DNA from: Solirubrobacter ginsenosidimutans
GTDB lineage: Bacteria; Actinomycetota; Thermoleophilia; Solirubrobacterales; Solirubrobacteraceae
Direction of reading: 5' to 3'
NCBI RefSeq assembly: GCF_027587205.1
Contig: NZ_JAPDOD010000011.1
Span: 1-64,000 of the forward strand
Length of the DNA stretch: 64,000 nucleotides
The stretch's first letter is position 1. The number at the start of each line of letters is the position of its first letter. A program made the position numbers and the translations under genes. Positions 36,476-45,534 of the stretch are shown piece after piece. The notes under the pieces are model-generated. The model was not told where the DNA came from and made no database searches. It worked only from the letters and a program-made list of their open reading frames with translations.

Positions 36476-37703
36476 TCACGATCGTCCGGTTCGCCTTCGC
36501 CAGGCGAGCCTGGACTCCTTCTCGTCGACCTGGTCCTGCAGTGCCCTCCGCTTCGGATCGCCGGGAAGCGCGGTGCTGATTTTTGCCGCCTGCTCCAGCG
36601 ACTCCTGGACCTGCGCCCCCGCGCCGCTCACCGCGCCGGCCACTGCGCCCAAGGCCGAGGTTTGCTTGTTCGTCAGATGGACGAGCGTCCCGGCGTCCCC
36701 GAACTCCGCCGTGGCACCGTAGGTTCCGAACACCCCCGAACGGAAGTGGATCACCCCGCGACGCGAGTGGCGATCAACGATCCACGCCGAGGTCAGCGTG
36801 CGCAGACGGAACGACGCCGGCGCGTCGCTCGGTACCGCGGCCGCAGTCGGCGGCTCCTCCTCGTACACGGCCAGGACGACACGCCGTGGGTAGCGGTAGA
36901 TCAGACGCTCGTCGTCTTCCGGACCGTCCGCTGAATCCGACACCGTGTCGCCGATCCGAGCGACCACCACGCCGAGCTTCCGGGCCGCGTCGCCGGCCTC
37001 CTCGCTGAGTTCGTCGTCCGTGAACACGGTGCCGCTCGGCCACATTCGGGCGCACGGGCAGCGCGTCCGTGCCCACCATGTAAGACAGCGTCTGCGACCA
37101 CGGCGGGAAGCGCTCGGCTCGCCACGCCGCGACTTCGGCCTCGATGAGCGCCGCTTCCCGGCGCGCGGCCGCCAGCGCTTCCTCGAGGGCCTTGAGCTGC
37201 TCCGCTCCGTCCGGCAGGGTCCCCGCGGCGAGCGAGTCGATCGTGTTTTCCAGCGCCTCCTGCACGCGTTCCACGCGGTCGCGAGCCTCGCGCCCGCGCG
37301 CGGCGAGATCCGGCTGCTCGACCTCGAGCGCCCCGAGCACGGTCTCTCGCCCGGGCGCGGCGTCGAGCGCCGCGGTCATCGCGGGCAGCAGCTTCGCGAC
37401 CAGCGACACCGCGCGTACGCCCGCCTCGATGACCTTCGCCCCGACCCCGGTCGAGCTGCTCGTGGCGCCGGAGAGCCGTTGATCGGCGGTGAATCTCAGA
37501 TCGAACTCGCGCTCGGCGCCCAAGCGCTCCTTGAGCGTCAGCCGCAGCGGGTCGCCGAACTCCGCTTCCGTCGCGATGCTGACGTCGCTCGTGCGCTTGG
37601 GCACCGGCTTGCCCGTGTCCGACACCTCGACGGTGACGCTTCCGGTGATTCGCACCACAGACCGAGGCAGCCAGTAGAGCAGCGGCTGTTCGTCCTTGCC
37701 CAT
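36476..37703 (-). pseudogene. Conserved hypothetical, last gene of operon A, frameshifted near 37045
   Basis: The ATG at 37703 lies six bases after the EAD-trypsin stop, so this is the operon's last gene. Frame one (residues 1-220) begins MGKDEQPLLYWLPRSVVRIT and contains FTADQRLSGATSSSTGVGAK followed by a long coiled coil. After about 37045 the coding frame changes and continues as PSGTVFTDDELSEEAGDAAR, YPRRVVLAVYEEEP and VHLTNKQTSALGAVAGAVSG to a stop at 36476. The whole would be ~408 aa. I recognise the pattern as a recurrent actinobacterial hypothetical family but know no function. Either the gene is broken, or the window has a one-base error here, or two proteins are made. Confidence 0.6.
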
Positions 37704-37709
37704 CGCGTG

Positions 37710-38825
37710 TCAGCCCCCCGTGATCTCCGCGTACAGGCCAGGCCGGTTCGCGTGCACGTGGTCGAGGATCGCCGCCAGTTGGGTCCCGACATTCACCCAG
37801 GCGGTCGAGCGTCCTTGGAAGTCGACGTCCTCGACCGTGCTCGACCCGCGATGGACCGCGACCACGCGCCACGTGTCGTCGAACACGGGGGACCCCGAGG
37901 ACCCGCCGCGCGTGTCCGTGAAGTACCGCAGGTCGGTATCGCCGGAGGCCGTGACGAGGTTGTTGCGGATCGCGACCATCTTCGAACGCCCGCCCGGGTG
38001 CTGGATTATGTTCACCGGGATGTAGCCGTTGACCAGGTTCGGCAGGCGTTCGGCCGCCCGCGCGAGCGGCGGGCCGGGCAACGGCGCGGCGGCTCGCAGA
38101 ATCGCATAGTCGAGGCCTGCGTCAGAGGTCTCGAGCGCCTCGATCAGGACGGTCTCGCCCGGCAGCGTGTCGGCGTCATACCCGAACAAGGCGCGCGCGC
38201 CCGCGGCCTGGGCGCGCAGGTCCGCGTCAGCGGGCGGCGGCTCGCCCACCTCACGAGCCGCGACGACATGATGGTTGGTCACCAGCAACCGCTCAGCCGC
38301 CACCCAGCCCGTGCCGAGGAACAGCAGCGGCTTGCCCGGTGCCAGCTCGATCTGGTCGCCGCCCTCAAACCGCGGGACCTCGAGCCTGGCCACCGAACGT
38401 CCCGCCGCCACACCCCCGGCGAGGAACCCGACCGGGACCATGTCGTCCTGGTGGACGATCTTCTCGTTGGTCTCGGGCAGCTCCTGCGGGGTGAAGGGCG
38501 TGGGCTCACCGGCGACCTTGCGCGCGACCTTGTCGAGCGCTTCGCGCAGGACCTTGGCCTCCTCGCGCGGACCGACGAGCTCGACCGCCATTCCCAGCCA
38601 GTCCCGCAACGGGACAGACCCGTCGACGAGGCGCCTGACCGAGTTGAGTCGCTGGAGGTCGGCGATGGTCTGCGGGAGCGGTGGCAGCTCGTTCAGACCC
38701 ATCTGGCTGTTGGCGAACTGCGCGTTGAGCGCGCCGAGGAGCACGGGGCGCATCGACGCCAGACCCGCGGCAACCGCGGCGTTCGCGACCTTGATCAGTT
38801 CCGGGGTCGTCAGGTGGGCGGTCAT
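37710..38825 (-). CDS. EAD-fused trypsin-like serine protease (operon A effector)
   Basis: The start is the ATG at 38825, which overlaps the upstream TGA (ATGA), so it is translationally coupled to the STAND NTPase. Of 371 aa, residues 1-~105 form an effector-associated domain with the hallmark LQRLNSVRRLVDGSVPLRDW. Residues ~130-370 are a trypsin-fold protease with the complete triad: His186 (VTNHHVV), Asp239 (LDYAIL) and Ser310 (GGSSGSPVF). There is no signal peptide, so the protease acts inside the cell. In EAD-type conflict systems such proteases are the proposed executioners, kept inactive until the NTPase assembles. The hallmark block DGSVPLRDWL is identical in the EAD-only protein of operon B, which suggests shared docking partners. 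Confidence 0.8.
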   Translation of the reverse strand: MTAHLTTPELIKVANAAVAAGLASMRPVLLGALNAQFANSQMGLNELPPLPQTIADLQRLNSVRRLVDGSVPLRDWLGMAVELVGPREEAKVLREALDKVARKVAGEPTPFTPQELPETNEKIVHQDDMVPVGFLAGGVAAGRSVARLEVPRFEGGDQIELAPGKPLLFLGTGWVAAERLLVTNHHVVAAREVGEPPPADADLRAQAAGARALFGYDADTLPGETVLIEALETSDAGLDYAILRAAAPLPGPPLARAAERLPNLVNGYIPVNIIQHPGGRSKMVAIRNNLVTASGDTDLRYFTDTRGGSSGSPVFDDTWRVVAVHRGSSTVEDVDFQGRSTAWVNVGTQLAAILDHVHANRPGLYAEITGG

Positions 38826-41725
38826 GCTCGCGCCTCGGGCAGATCGGCCGCGTCGAGCTCGAGCGGCTGCGCCTCGTCGCCGAACGCGCCCGCGATCGAC
38901 ATCGAGAGCAGATCGTGGTGCGGCGCGACGGCGAGCGCATGGCGCAGAACGTCGCCGAGGCGCAGCGTCTGCTCGGACCGCTCCAGCACATGGGACCATG
39001 CGGCGACGTCGTCGTCGGGCGCCGCGGGCACGTTGAGCGTCGTCGCCCAGAGGTCGAGCAGCGTCCCTGCGCCACCGCCGGCGAGCAGTTCGGCGGACAG
39101 CTCGTGTGTGGTGCCGAGCGCTGCGGCCAGCTCCTCACGCCGCTCATCGCTGAGCGACGTGATCGGCGCGATCGCGAGGGCGCGTGACAGGAGCGCGGGA
39201 CGCCCGTCGCCTACCTCGGCGGCAACGTTGCACACCAGCCTTTCCGCGACCGCAAGCTCCGTGTCCGGCGCGTTCGCGAAGTCCGCGGCCAACTCGGCGT
39301 CGGCCTCGGCGAGCTGCCCACCCTCCGCCCCGCTCGATCGCAGCGCGCGAAGCCGCTGCAGCTCGAGCCTCAGTCGCACGCTCGCGTCGCGCTCGGGGGA
39401 CGCCTCCTGCAGGGCGCGCTCGAGGTACTCCTCGGCCAGCTCCGGATCGCCGCGCCGCTCGGCCACCGTCGCTCCCAGTTCAAGCAGCAGCAGCCCGTCG
39501 GCGCGCCGCCCGCGCCCGCCCACCTCGTCGAGCGCCCGGTCGACGATTGCTTGCGCTTCGTCGAGCCGCCCGACCTGCCACAGCGTCCACGCTTCCAGCA
39601 CGTCCAGCTCGCTACCCGCGACGCGCGCGGGCCGCTCGCGCAACCGCTCCAGCGCCCGCGCCGGTGCGCCGGCGGCGAGCAGGTCACGGACCGCGCTCGC
39701 GGTGTGACGCTCCCACACGAGCTGGCTCGCCTCGCGCAGCGTGTCGGCGTCGAGCGAGATGCCGAGCTTGGCGGCGAGGTACGCGCGCTCGCCCGCGCCG
39801 AACTCGTCCAGCGTGTCGCGCAGATAGTCCTGCGCGCCATCGACCCAGCGCGCGTCGAGTTCGGCAGTGTCCTGGCCGAGCCGCAGGCGATGGTAGATCT
39901 CCTCCGCGCGCGCGGCGACGTCGCTTTGCGGGTGGCGAGCGTAGCTGGCCACGGCGGCCTCGTCGACGGCACGCACTTCCTCCGGCCGGTCGTCGGCCAG
40001 CAGGTGCAGCACCGCGTGCCGCATGTACGGCCGGATGACGAGCGACCCGTCGCGCGCCTCGGAGACGATCGAGACCTCGCGGCCTAGCCGCTCGAAGAGT
40101 TTGTGCGCGGTCTTCTTGTCGGCCTGCATGTCCGCCGCCGGCATCAGGACATCGGCCACCAGTTCGGGCGTGACCCGGCGCAGCACGATCGCGGGCGTGA
40201 TGAGCGCGCGAACGCCCTCGTCCTTGACGTGGCCGAGAATCCGGTAGTAGAGCTGGCTCTGGACGACGGCGTCGCGAACGGGCAGCAACCCGCCCCAGCG
40301 CCGTGTCTTGATGTCGCTCAACTCGCCCGCCTCGGTGAGCGCGCCGATGGCGAGCCTCAGGCTCAGCGGGTTGCCCCCGAAGCGGCGCACCAGGTCGGCC
40401 GCGAGCTTCGGATCGTCGACGCCGCGCTTGCGCAGGTACTCCAGCGCCGACTCGCGGTCCAGCTCTTCGACCTCAAGCGACTCCGGGCTCTTTCCGCCGA
40501 CGCGCATGTCAGCCGGCGCGCGGCTGACGATGACGACGCGCAAGCGCGGATGGGCATTCTGCAGGCGCGTCAGGAACGTGGTGAGCGCCAGCAGCGTGGC
40601 ATCACCCTGGTATTGGACCTCCTCGAAGGAGTCGAAGACGAGCAGGAACGGCGTGGCATCCTTCTGATCCGACGGATCGCCCGCCACCAGCTGCGCCAGC
40701 CGCGCGAGACGTGGGGCGAACTCGGGCTGGGGCGGGATGGTGGGAACCATGCTCGCCGCGGAGATCAGCGCTTCCAGTTCAGCCGCGGCGTCCTCGAACA
40801 GCGGCGACCTGCCGGCGGGCGAGTCGTCGTCCGGCGCGGGCTCGATCCGCAGCTGGCGGACCGCCGTCATCGCCCAGGTGCGCCAGTCGTCTGCCTTGAT
40901 GCCGGAGTTCGCGAAGTCCAGGTACACGAACGGGATCGGATCCTGCTCACCGCCGGCGTGCTCGAGGATGAAGCGCGCGATCAGCGTCGACTTGCCGATG
41001 CCGCCGGGACCCCACACGCAGAGTGCCGCCCGGCGCGGGCTCCCGAGCCAGCGGCGGACCGTCCGGGCGAAGGCATCGCGCGTCCGCGTCGGTGGCCGCA
41101 CGCCCACGTACTCGCGCAGCGTCGTCAGCTCCGCCGTACGGCCGGCGAAGTGCTCGCCCGCGAGGGCGTGGAAGGGCGCGAACAGCCGCCGCTCATCGAG
41201 TGCATGCCGGATTCCGGCCGGCGAGGGCACGTCCTCCAGCACTCCCTCCAGCCAACCGGCCGCCTGCAATGCGCACGAGAGCTCGCCCGTCGTGAGCTCC
41301 GCCGGCGAACGGCTCGGGCCGCTGATGTACTCCTCGAGCATCTGCTGGAGCGGCTCGTGCGCCGGCGCGTCGTTCGTGGCGAGCGCCGCGATCAGCGCTT
41401 TCCGGCTGCCGAGCTGGGCCAGCGCTTCGCGTCGCGTTTCGTCGCGCAGCGCCCAGACCGGTGCGCTGCGGCGGCCCGGCGCCACGACGCTGTCGTCGAC
41501 CAGCAGCCGGAGCGCGTCGGGGGGCTGGCCGGGGCCGTCGAAGGGGCGCAGTTCCTCCGGGTTGAACCAGGCGAGAACCGCGGCGGCCTTACGGAACGCG
41601 ATGCGCTCCGGTGACGGGCCGGGCACGCGCCCGCGGCGTTGCCGGCGGTCGCGCGCTTCGGCGAGAACGTCGGCGACGGCGTTGTCGGTCCACGACGTGA
41701 GCTCAGGTCCGCTCTCGGAAGACAC
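38822..41725 (-). CDS. STAND NTPase with TPR-like repeats (operon A)
   Basis: The 967-aa protein has a ~180-residue N-terminal domain shared with the operon B paralogue (RKAAAVLAWFNPEELRPF) and a linker ending GEHFAGRTAELTTLREYVG. The STAND NTPase follows: Walker A GPGGIGKST (239-247), Walker B LLVFDSFEEV (361-370), a VIVSRAP sensor and a GGNPLSLRLA motif typical of the NB-ARC/NACHT ARC region. From ~residue 600 it is helical and TPR-like (LEAWTLWQVGRLDEAQAIVD, ADGLLLLELGATVAERRGDP). It carries no effector of its own, so it presumably acts as a signalling hub on which the protease next door docks. It overlaps the small P-loop NTPase gene by 23 bases and the EAD-trypsin start by 4. Confidence 0.8.
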   Translation of the reverse strand: MSSESGPELTSWTDNAVADVLAEARDRRQRRGRVPGPSPERIAFRKAAAVLAWFNPEELRPFDGPGQPPDALRLLVDDSVVAPGRRSAPVWALRDETRREALAQLGSRKALIAALATNDAPAHEPLQQMLEEYISGPSRSPAELTTGELSCALQAAGWLEGVLEDVPSPAGIRHALDERRLFAPFHALAGEHFAGRTAELTTLREYVGVRPPTRTRDAFARTVRRWLGSPRRAALCVWGPGGIGKSTLIARFILEHAGGEQDPIPFVYLDFANSGIKADDWRTWAMTAVRQLRIEPAPDDDSPAGRSPLFEDAAAELEALISAASMVPTIPPQPEFAPRLARLAQLVAGDPSDQKDATPFLLVFDSFEEVQYQGDATLLALTTFLTRLQNAHPRLRVVIVSRAPADMRVGGKSPESLEVEELDRESALEYLRKRGVDDPKLAADLVRRFGGNPLSLRLAIGALTEAGELSDIKTRRWGGLLPVRDAVVQSQLYYRILGHVKDEGVRALITPAIVLRRVTPELVADVLMPAADMQADKKTAHKLFERLGREVSIVSEARDGSLVIRPYMRHAVLHLLADDRPEEVRAVDEAAVASYARHPQSDVAARAEEIYHRLRLGQDTAELDARWVDGAQDYLRDTLDEFGAGERAYLAAKLGISLDADTLREASQLVWERHTASAVRDLLAAGAPARALERLRERPARVAGSELDVLEAWTLWQVGRLDEAQAIVDRALDEVGGRGRRADGLLLLELGATVAERRGDPELAEEYLERALQEASPERDASVRLRLELQRLRALRSSGAEGGQLAEADAELAADFANAPDTELAVAERLVCNVAAEVGDGRPALLSRALAIAPITSLSDERREELAAALGTTHELSAELLAGGGAGTLLDLWATTLNVPAAPDDDVAAWSHVLERSEQTLRLGDVLRHALAVAPHHDLLSMSIAGAFGDEAQPLELDAADLPEARA

Positions 41726-42782
41726 GCGTCACCTCCTCCAGCCGGGCGGCCAGTTCCGGAAGGCGTGTCTCGTCGGTGGGCAAGTCCGCGAGTGCATCGT
41801 GGACCGCCGCGCTGACCTGCTGGGGCGGGATGCCGAGACTGTCGAAGAGCGTCTTGAAGTATGCGGTGACGTCGACCTCGCCGATGCTGGCAGGCGGGCC
41901 GAGCGGCTCGGTCTGGATCTTGGCCCGGAGGATTCCGGGGATCGCGTCGTCGTAGTCGAGTAGGGCGACGCGCCCAACGTTTGCCTCGGAGCCTGCGCTG
42001 ACCCGGTCGGCCAGCTTCTCGATCAGGCGCCGGCTGCTGGGATCGAGGTCGGGGTCGGCGAAGCCGTCGAACACCCACCACCACACGCGCTTGCTCTGCG
42101 CCGCCGTCGTGAGCACGAAGCTCGCCAGATCTTCGACCCAGTGCAGGTCGCCCGGCTCGCCCGGCGGCGGCTCGGCCGAGCTCTGCATCCGCGCCGCGAC
42201 GTCGCGCGCCAGCCGAATGGCGGTGTACGTCGGGCCGTAGCCCTTCTCGAGCCTCACGCGCGCGACGCCGAATCGCGGCAGCCCTGGGATCACAGCCGCG
42301 TCCTCGAGTTGACGCGAGATGTAGTCGATGAACTCGGCGGTGTACGACTTGCCGCTCTGCGTTTTGCCATTGACGACGAGGACGTTGCGACCGCCCGTGC
42401 TCGCGACCGACTGGATGCTGGTGCGCAGGCTCACGCGATCGAGGAACGGCATCCCGAAGTCGAGCCACTGGCACGCGAACGGGTCCACGGGCGCCGGCAG
42501 CGGCGCGCTGTTGATCTTGTCGATCAGCAGCGCCGTCTCGGGCGTCTCCGCGAGGCCCTGCAGGATGGTCACGAGCCACGGCGGCGTCCGGCGCGGGCCG
42601 CGCTCGAGCGCGAGCCGAACCGCTTCCTGCGCATAGGACGGGGGGTCGTCGCAGATCGGCAGGATCGCCAGGAAGTCGCCGTCGAACGGCCGTCCCTTGA
42701 GCCACGTGCGTGGGTGGTTGGCATGGCCCATCGCCGAGGTCAGCTCGCGCAGGATGTAGTCTCGTTCGGGCTGCTCGAGCAT
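41703..42782 (-). CDS. Small P-loop NTPase with N-terminal adaptor domain (operon A)
   Basis: Of 359 aa, residues 1-~80 form a small helical domain (YILRELTSAMG, AILPICDDPPSYAQEAVRLA, TPPWLVTILQGL) that looks like one of the EAD-type adaptor domains. After PFLDRVSLRTSIQ comes a P-loop NTPase with Walker A GKTQSGKS (139-146) and Walker B WWWVFDGF (234-241), then a region similar to other STAND-like ATPases (VALLDYDDAI). It has no TPR repeats. Its 3' end overlaps the large STAND gene by 23 bases and an identical gene order occurs in operon B. The pair therefore probably works together, for example as a sensor or loader with the large NTPase. That division of labour is inference. Confidence 0.7.
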   Translation of the reverse strand: MLEQPERDYILRELTSAMGHANHPRTWLKGRPFDGDFLAILPICDDPPSYAQEAVRLALERGPRRTPPWLVTILQGLAETPETALLIDKINSAPLPAPVDPFACQWLDFGMPFLDRVSLRTSIQSVASTGGRNVLVVNGKTQSGKSYTAEFIDYISRQLEDAAVIPGLPRFGVARVRLEKGYGPTYTAIRLARDVAARMQSSAEPPPGEPGDLHWVEDLASFVLTTAAQSKRVWWWVFDGFADPDLDPSSRRLIEKLADRVSAGSEANVGRVALLDYDDAIPGILRAKIQTEPLGPPASIGEVDVTAYFKTLFDSLGIPPQQVSAAVHDALADLPTDETRLPELAARLEEVTRVFRERT

Positions 42783-42791
42783 GCTGCTCCC

Positions 42792-43868
42792 TTACGCGAA
42801 CGCGATGTTGTGGGCGGCCAACAGCGGGTCATCGACCAGGCGCCACAGGGGCACGGCCACGTTGCGCTCGGCGTACTCGCCGCCGAAGTGCAGGCCGATC
42901 ACCCTGCCGGTCGTGAGCTCGACCACGCAGGAGCCGCTGTTGCCCCACAGCGTGGAGCAGTCGTGCGCGAGCACGCTGCGGTAGTCGTATGTCGTCATCC
43001 CGCTCGAGCGGCCCGGCTGCAGCCGTTTGACGCGGAAGATGCGCTCGAAGATGCGCATCATGTGGACCGCGTCGTTGCGCTGCCCGTCCTGGACCGGGTG
43101 CCCGACGACGTACACCTCGAGACCGTCGAGCTGCGCGGGCTCCTCGCCGGCAAGCGTCAGCGGTGGCGGCGGCTCGAAGGCGGCGCTGGACCCGACGGCG
43201 ATCAGGGCGAGGTCGTACTCCGGATGGATGCCGAGGACGTCCGTGACATCGAGGCGGACGGACGTCACCGCGGCGTGCTCGGCGGCGTAGTCCACGCGGG
43301 CTCGGGTGTCCGCGCCCAGCGTCACCTCGACGCCGTCCCCGGCGGCGAAGGCTTTTGTCACGTGGCGGTTCGTCATCAGCACGCCCGGCGCCACGAGGAA
43401 TCCGGTCGCGACCCACCGCGAATTCGGCGGCGGCGTCACCTCTACGCGCGCGACGGCGCGGATCACTCCGTCGATCGACTCGCGATGGTCGGCGAGCTGG
43501 ACCCAGTCCGGCGGTGGTGTATCGAACGTCCCGCCCGTGATCAGCAAGGCGGGGCGGCCGTAGAGCAGGATGATCGCCTCGAGCGCGGCGACGTCCGCCG
43601 GCTCGGAGGGAGCGGCTCCGTCCGCGACCTGCGCGAGCGCGGCGGCGCCGCGGTCCAGGATGCCCGCCGCGCGCAGATCGGCGATCAGCGGGTCGGCGCT
43701 CGACGCGGTCTCGACGCCGATGGCGGACTCGCGCCGGTCCGCCGGCGAGGGCTCGGCGGCGTCGCGCCGCGCGCGTGCGACGGTGGCGACGATGTCGCCG
43801 AATGACCGGCGCGCGAGCGCGGCGACGGTCGCGGAGTCAGCATGTCCGGCCAGGGCGTCGATGAGCAA
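42792..43868 (-). CDS. Trypsin-like serine protease with long N-terminal adaptor region
   Basis: The best start is the TTG at 43868; no in-frame ATG or GTG is available, and the frame stays open a little further upstream (LLTPELLIDALAGH). The protein has about 358 aa. Residues 1-~140 are helical with ALEAIILLYGRPALLITGG, a leader common on proteases of this conflict class. The protease domain carries His169 (MTNRHVT), Asp219 (EYDLALI) and Ser311 (WGNSGSCVV). No signal peptide is present. The gene starts about 25 bases after the astacin stop and ends 10 bases before the small NTPase. With the EAD-trypsin it makes two cytoplasmic serine proteases in one operon. Confidence 0.75.
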   Translation of the reverse strand: MLIDALAGHADSATVAALARRSFGDIVATVARARRDAAEPSPADRRESAIGVETASSADPLIADLRAAGILDRGAAALAQVADGAAPSEPADVAALEAIILLYGRPALLITGGTFDTPPPDWVQLADHRESIDGVIRAVARVEVTPPPNSRWVATGFLVAPGVLMTNRHVTKAFAAGDGVEVTLGADTRARVDYAAEHAAVTSVRLDVTDVLGIHPEYDLALIAVGSSAAFEPPPPLTLAGEEPAQLDGLEVYVVGHPVQDGQRNDAVHMMRIFERIFRVKRLQPGRSSGMTTYDYRSVLAHDCSTLWGNSGSCVVELTTGRVIGLHFGGEYAERNVAVPLWRLVDDPLLAAHNIAFA

Positions 43869-43893
43869 TTCTGGAGTGAGCAGGACAGGCGTG

Positions 43894-44592
43894 TCAAGTG
43901 CCGGTCGCGGCGCGCGGATAGAGCTCCGCGATGAAGGCCTTATCGCTCTCGGAGAGCCGCATGTTCCAGCCGATCTCGAACGCGCCGTCGGTCAGCTCCT
44001 TGGGCACCGGGTACTCCATGATCGACGTCGGGTCGAAGTCGGTGAACTGCGTTGTGCTGCGGTCATAGCGCCTGAGGACCTGCTGGTCGACGACGCGCTT
44101 GGACCACCCTCGGGCTCCGTAATAGCGGTACACGGCTTCCCGGTTCCACGGGATGCCGCCATCCGGGCTCTGGTGCTCGTGGATGCACCCGAGCGCATGG
44201 CCGAACTCGTGCAGCACGACGCGCGAGTACTCGTCGTCGGTCGAGTCCGACGTCAGCCAGCCGAAGTTCATGGTCGGGCCGCCCCGCGGGAAGAAGTCCT
44301 GGTTGAGCGCGTCGGTCCCGACCGCCGACCAGGACGATCCATCGCCGAGGAAGGCGACGCGTATCTCGGCCTCCGTGCTGCTTCCGAATTCGAGGCGGAT
44401 GTTGGCGTACTCCTCCCACTGGCGGGCATAGGCGACGACCTTCTCCTGCACCGCCGGCATGCCGCTGAGAAACGTGACGCGCAACGTCTTCCCCGTCTCC
44501 CACTTCTTGGCGATCTCGATCGCCATTTCCTCGGCGCCGTAAGCGCTGGGGAGATCACGGTCGATGCACACCCTGGGCGTATCGTCGCTCAT
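43894..44592 (-). CDS. Astacin-like zinc metalloprotease without signal peptide
   Basis: I start at the ATG at 44592, which has GAGGAGG five bases upstream and overlaps the upstream stop as ATGA; the longer frame to 44862 is antisense-like. The 232-aa protein carries the extended astacin zinc site HEFGHALGCIHEHQ (His128, Glu129, His132, His138, Glu139) and a Met-turn SIMEYP (Met192). This defines a metzincin. Bacterial astacins are usually exported, whereas this one lacks a signal peptide and a propeptide and is embedded between conflict-system genes. That suggests an intracellular effector or maturation protease. Its substrate is unknown. Confidence 0.8.
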   Translation of the reverse strand: MSDDTPRVCIDRDLPSAYGAEEMAIEIAKKWETGKTLRVTFLSGMPAVQEKVVAYARQWEEYANIRLEFGSSTEAEIRVAFLGDGSSWSAVGTDALNQDFFPRGGPTMNFGWLTSDSTDDEYSRVVLHEFGHALGCIHEHQSPDGGIPWNREAVYRYYGARGWSKRVVDQQVLRRYDRSTTQFTDFDPTSIMEYPVPKELTDGAFEIGWNMRLSESDKAFIAELYPRAATGT

Positions 44593-45527
44593 GCGTTCCT
44601 CCTCGTTAGGGGTGCAGCCGCCGCGCCGGCGGCGACGTCCTGGTCGGCGTGCGCAGCATCGGTGGAGCTCAGGCGGGCGAGCGCCTCCACCCCTTCGACC
44701 GCGGGCCGGTCCTCGTCGTAGAGGTCGAACCACGGCAGGCCGGCGGCCATGTACGCGGCCGCATCGACCGGCGTGGGCGGCGGTGGGCGCCCAGTGAGGG
44801 CCCGGTAGGCCGCGCTGTCGAGGATGTGCACGCGAGCTCGCCGGACGCTCGCCGGATCCCATGTGTCGATGCCGTACGGGTCGCGGTAGACCCGCTGCCG
44901 GATCTGCCCGCCCGCACCGAGGCCCATCGGCGCGCCGTGCTGCGGCCCCGCCGGCGCTTCGGCGGCCGGTGGCCGGTCTTCGAAGATGCCCGGTCGCGGT
45001 TCGTAGACCAAGAGGTCAAGGCCTCCGCGGCGTTCGGCGCCGATCAGCTGTCCCTCGGCGCTCAGTCCGGCGCCGAGGACGGTGGCGACGAACTGCCGGA
45101 TCGCGCCCGTACTCGTGTTGAAACCGTCCAGCCACGGCTGCAACGGCGCGACGATGTAATTCTGCGGGTCGTCGCGCAACCCCTCGTCGCCGGCGGCGCC
45201 GGACACGGCGTTGATCGACCCCGCGAAGACCTGCACCGCGTTCGGCTTGAAGTCGGCGCCGCCAAAGCCAAGCCAGAGCGCTTCGCTTGGGTACATCGTG
45301 ATGAAGTGCCCGCCGTCGGACCGCCATTGCGGTGGCCCGCCCTCGCCCAAGGCCTCGACCGGGTACACACCGAACGGGCCGCAGCCCGGTGGCAGTGGAT
45401 ACTCACGGCCGTCTTCGGGGACCCGCAGCGTGCGCTGGAAGGACACCGTGAACCGCTCGCCGATACGTAGACGATCACGCTCTTGGGGTTCCGGGAGACC
45501 GGGCATGGTCGACGTCGGAGCGATCAT
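44589..45527 (-). CDS. Conserved hypothetical protein, first gene of operon A
   Basis: ATG codons at 45527 and 45506 are both plausible starts (312 or 305 aa). Residues include LPEPQERDRLRIGERFTVSF, YPVEALGEGGPPQWRSDGGH, PQNYIVAPLQPWLDGFN, a conserved MGLGAGGQIRQRVYRDPYGI and DTWD, and VHILDSAAYRALTG. I recognise this combination as a recurrent uncharacterised bacterial family, compact and soluble with beta-rich composition, but I know no assigned function. As the promoter-proximal gene of the protease/NTPase operon, coupled by ATGA to the astacin, it is a candidate sensor, substrate or pore component. It diverges from the TIR-like/SLOG gene, sharing a very short intergenic region. Confidence 0.65.
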   Translation of the reverse strand: MIAPTSTMPGLPEPQERDRLRIGERFTVSFQRTLRVPEDGREYPLPPGCGPFGVYPVEALGEGGPPQWRSDGGHFITMYPSEALWLGFGGADFKPNAVQVFAGSINAVSGAAGDEGLRDDPQNYIVAPLQPWLDGFNTSTGAIRQFVATVLGAGLSAEGQLIGAERRGGLDLLVYEPRPGIFEDRPPAAEAPAGPQHGAPMGLGAGGQIRQRVYRDPYGIDTWDPASVRRARVHILDSAAYRALTGRPPPPTPVDAAAYMAAGLPWFDLYDEDRPAVEGVEALARLSSTDAAHADQDVAAGAAAAPLTRRNA

Positions 45528-45534
45528 ACGCAGC

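Noticed and set aside
36945..39707. 920-aa plus-strand frame opposite operon A
   Set aside because: It lies antisense to the EAD-trypsin and STAND genes and is very rich in Arg, Ser and Ala without any motif.
40103..41614. 503-aa plus-strand frame opposite the STAND NTPase
   Set aside because: Antisense shadow; the minus strand carries Walker A/B and TPR-like repeats.
42141..43805. 554-aa plus-strand frame opposite the small NTPase and trypsin
   Set aside because: Antisense to two genes with complete catalytic motifs.
43894..44862. Longer version of the astacin-like protein starting at 44862
   Set aside because: The extra 90 residues are antisense-like and overlap the upstream gene. The ATG at 44592 has GAGGAGG and an ATGA coupling.
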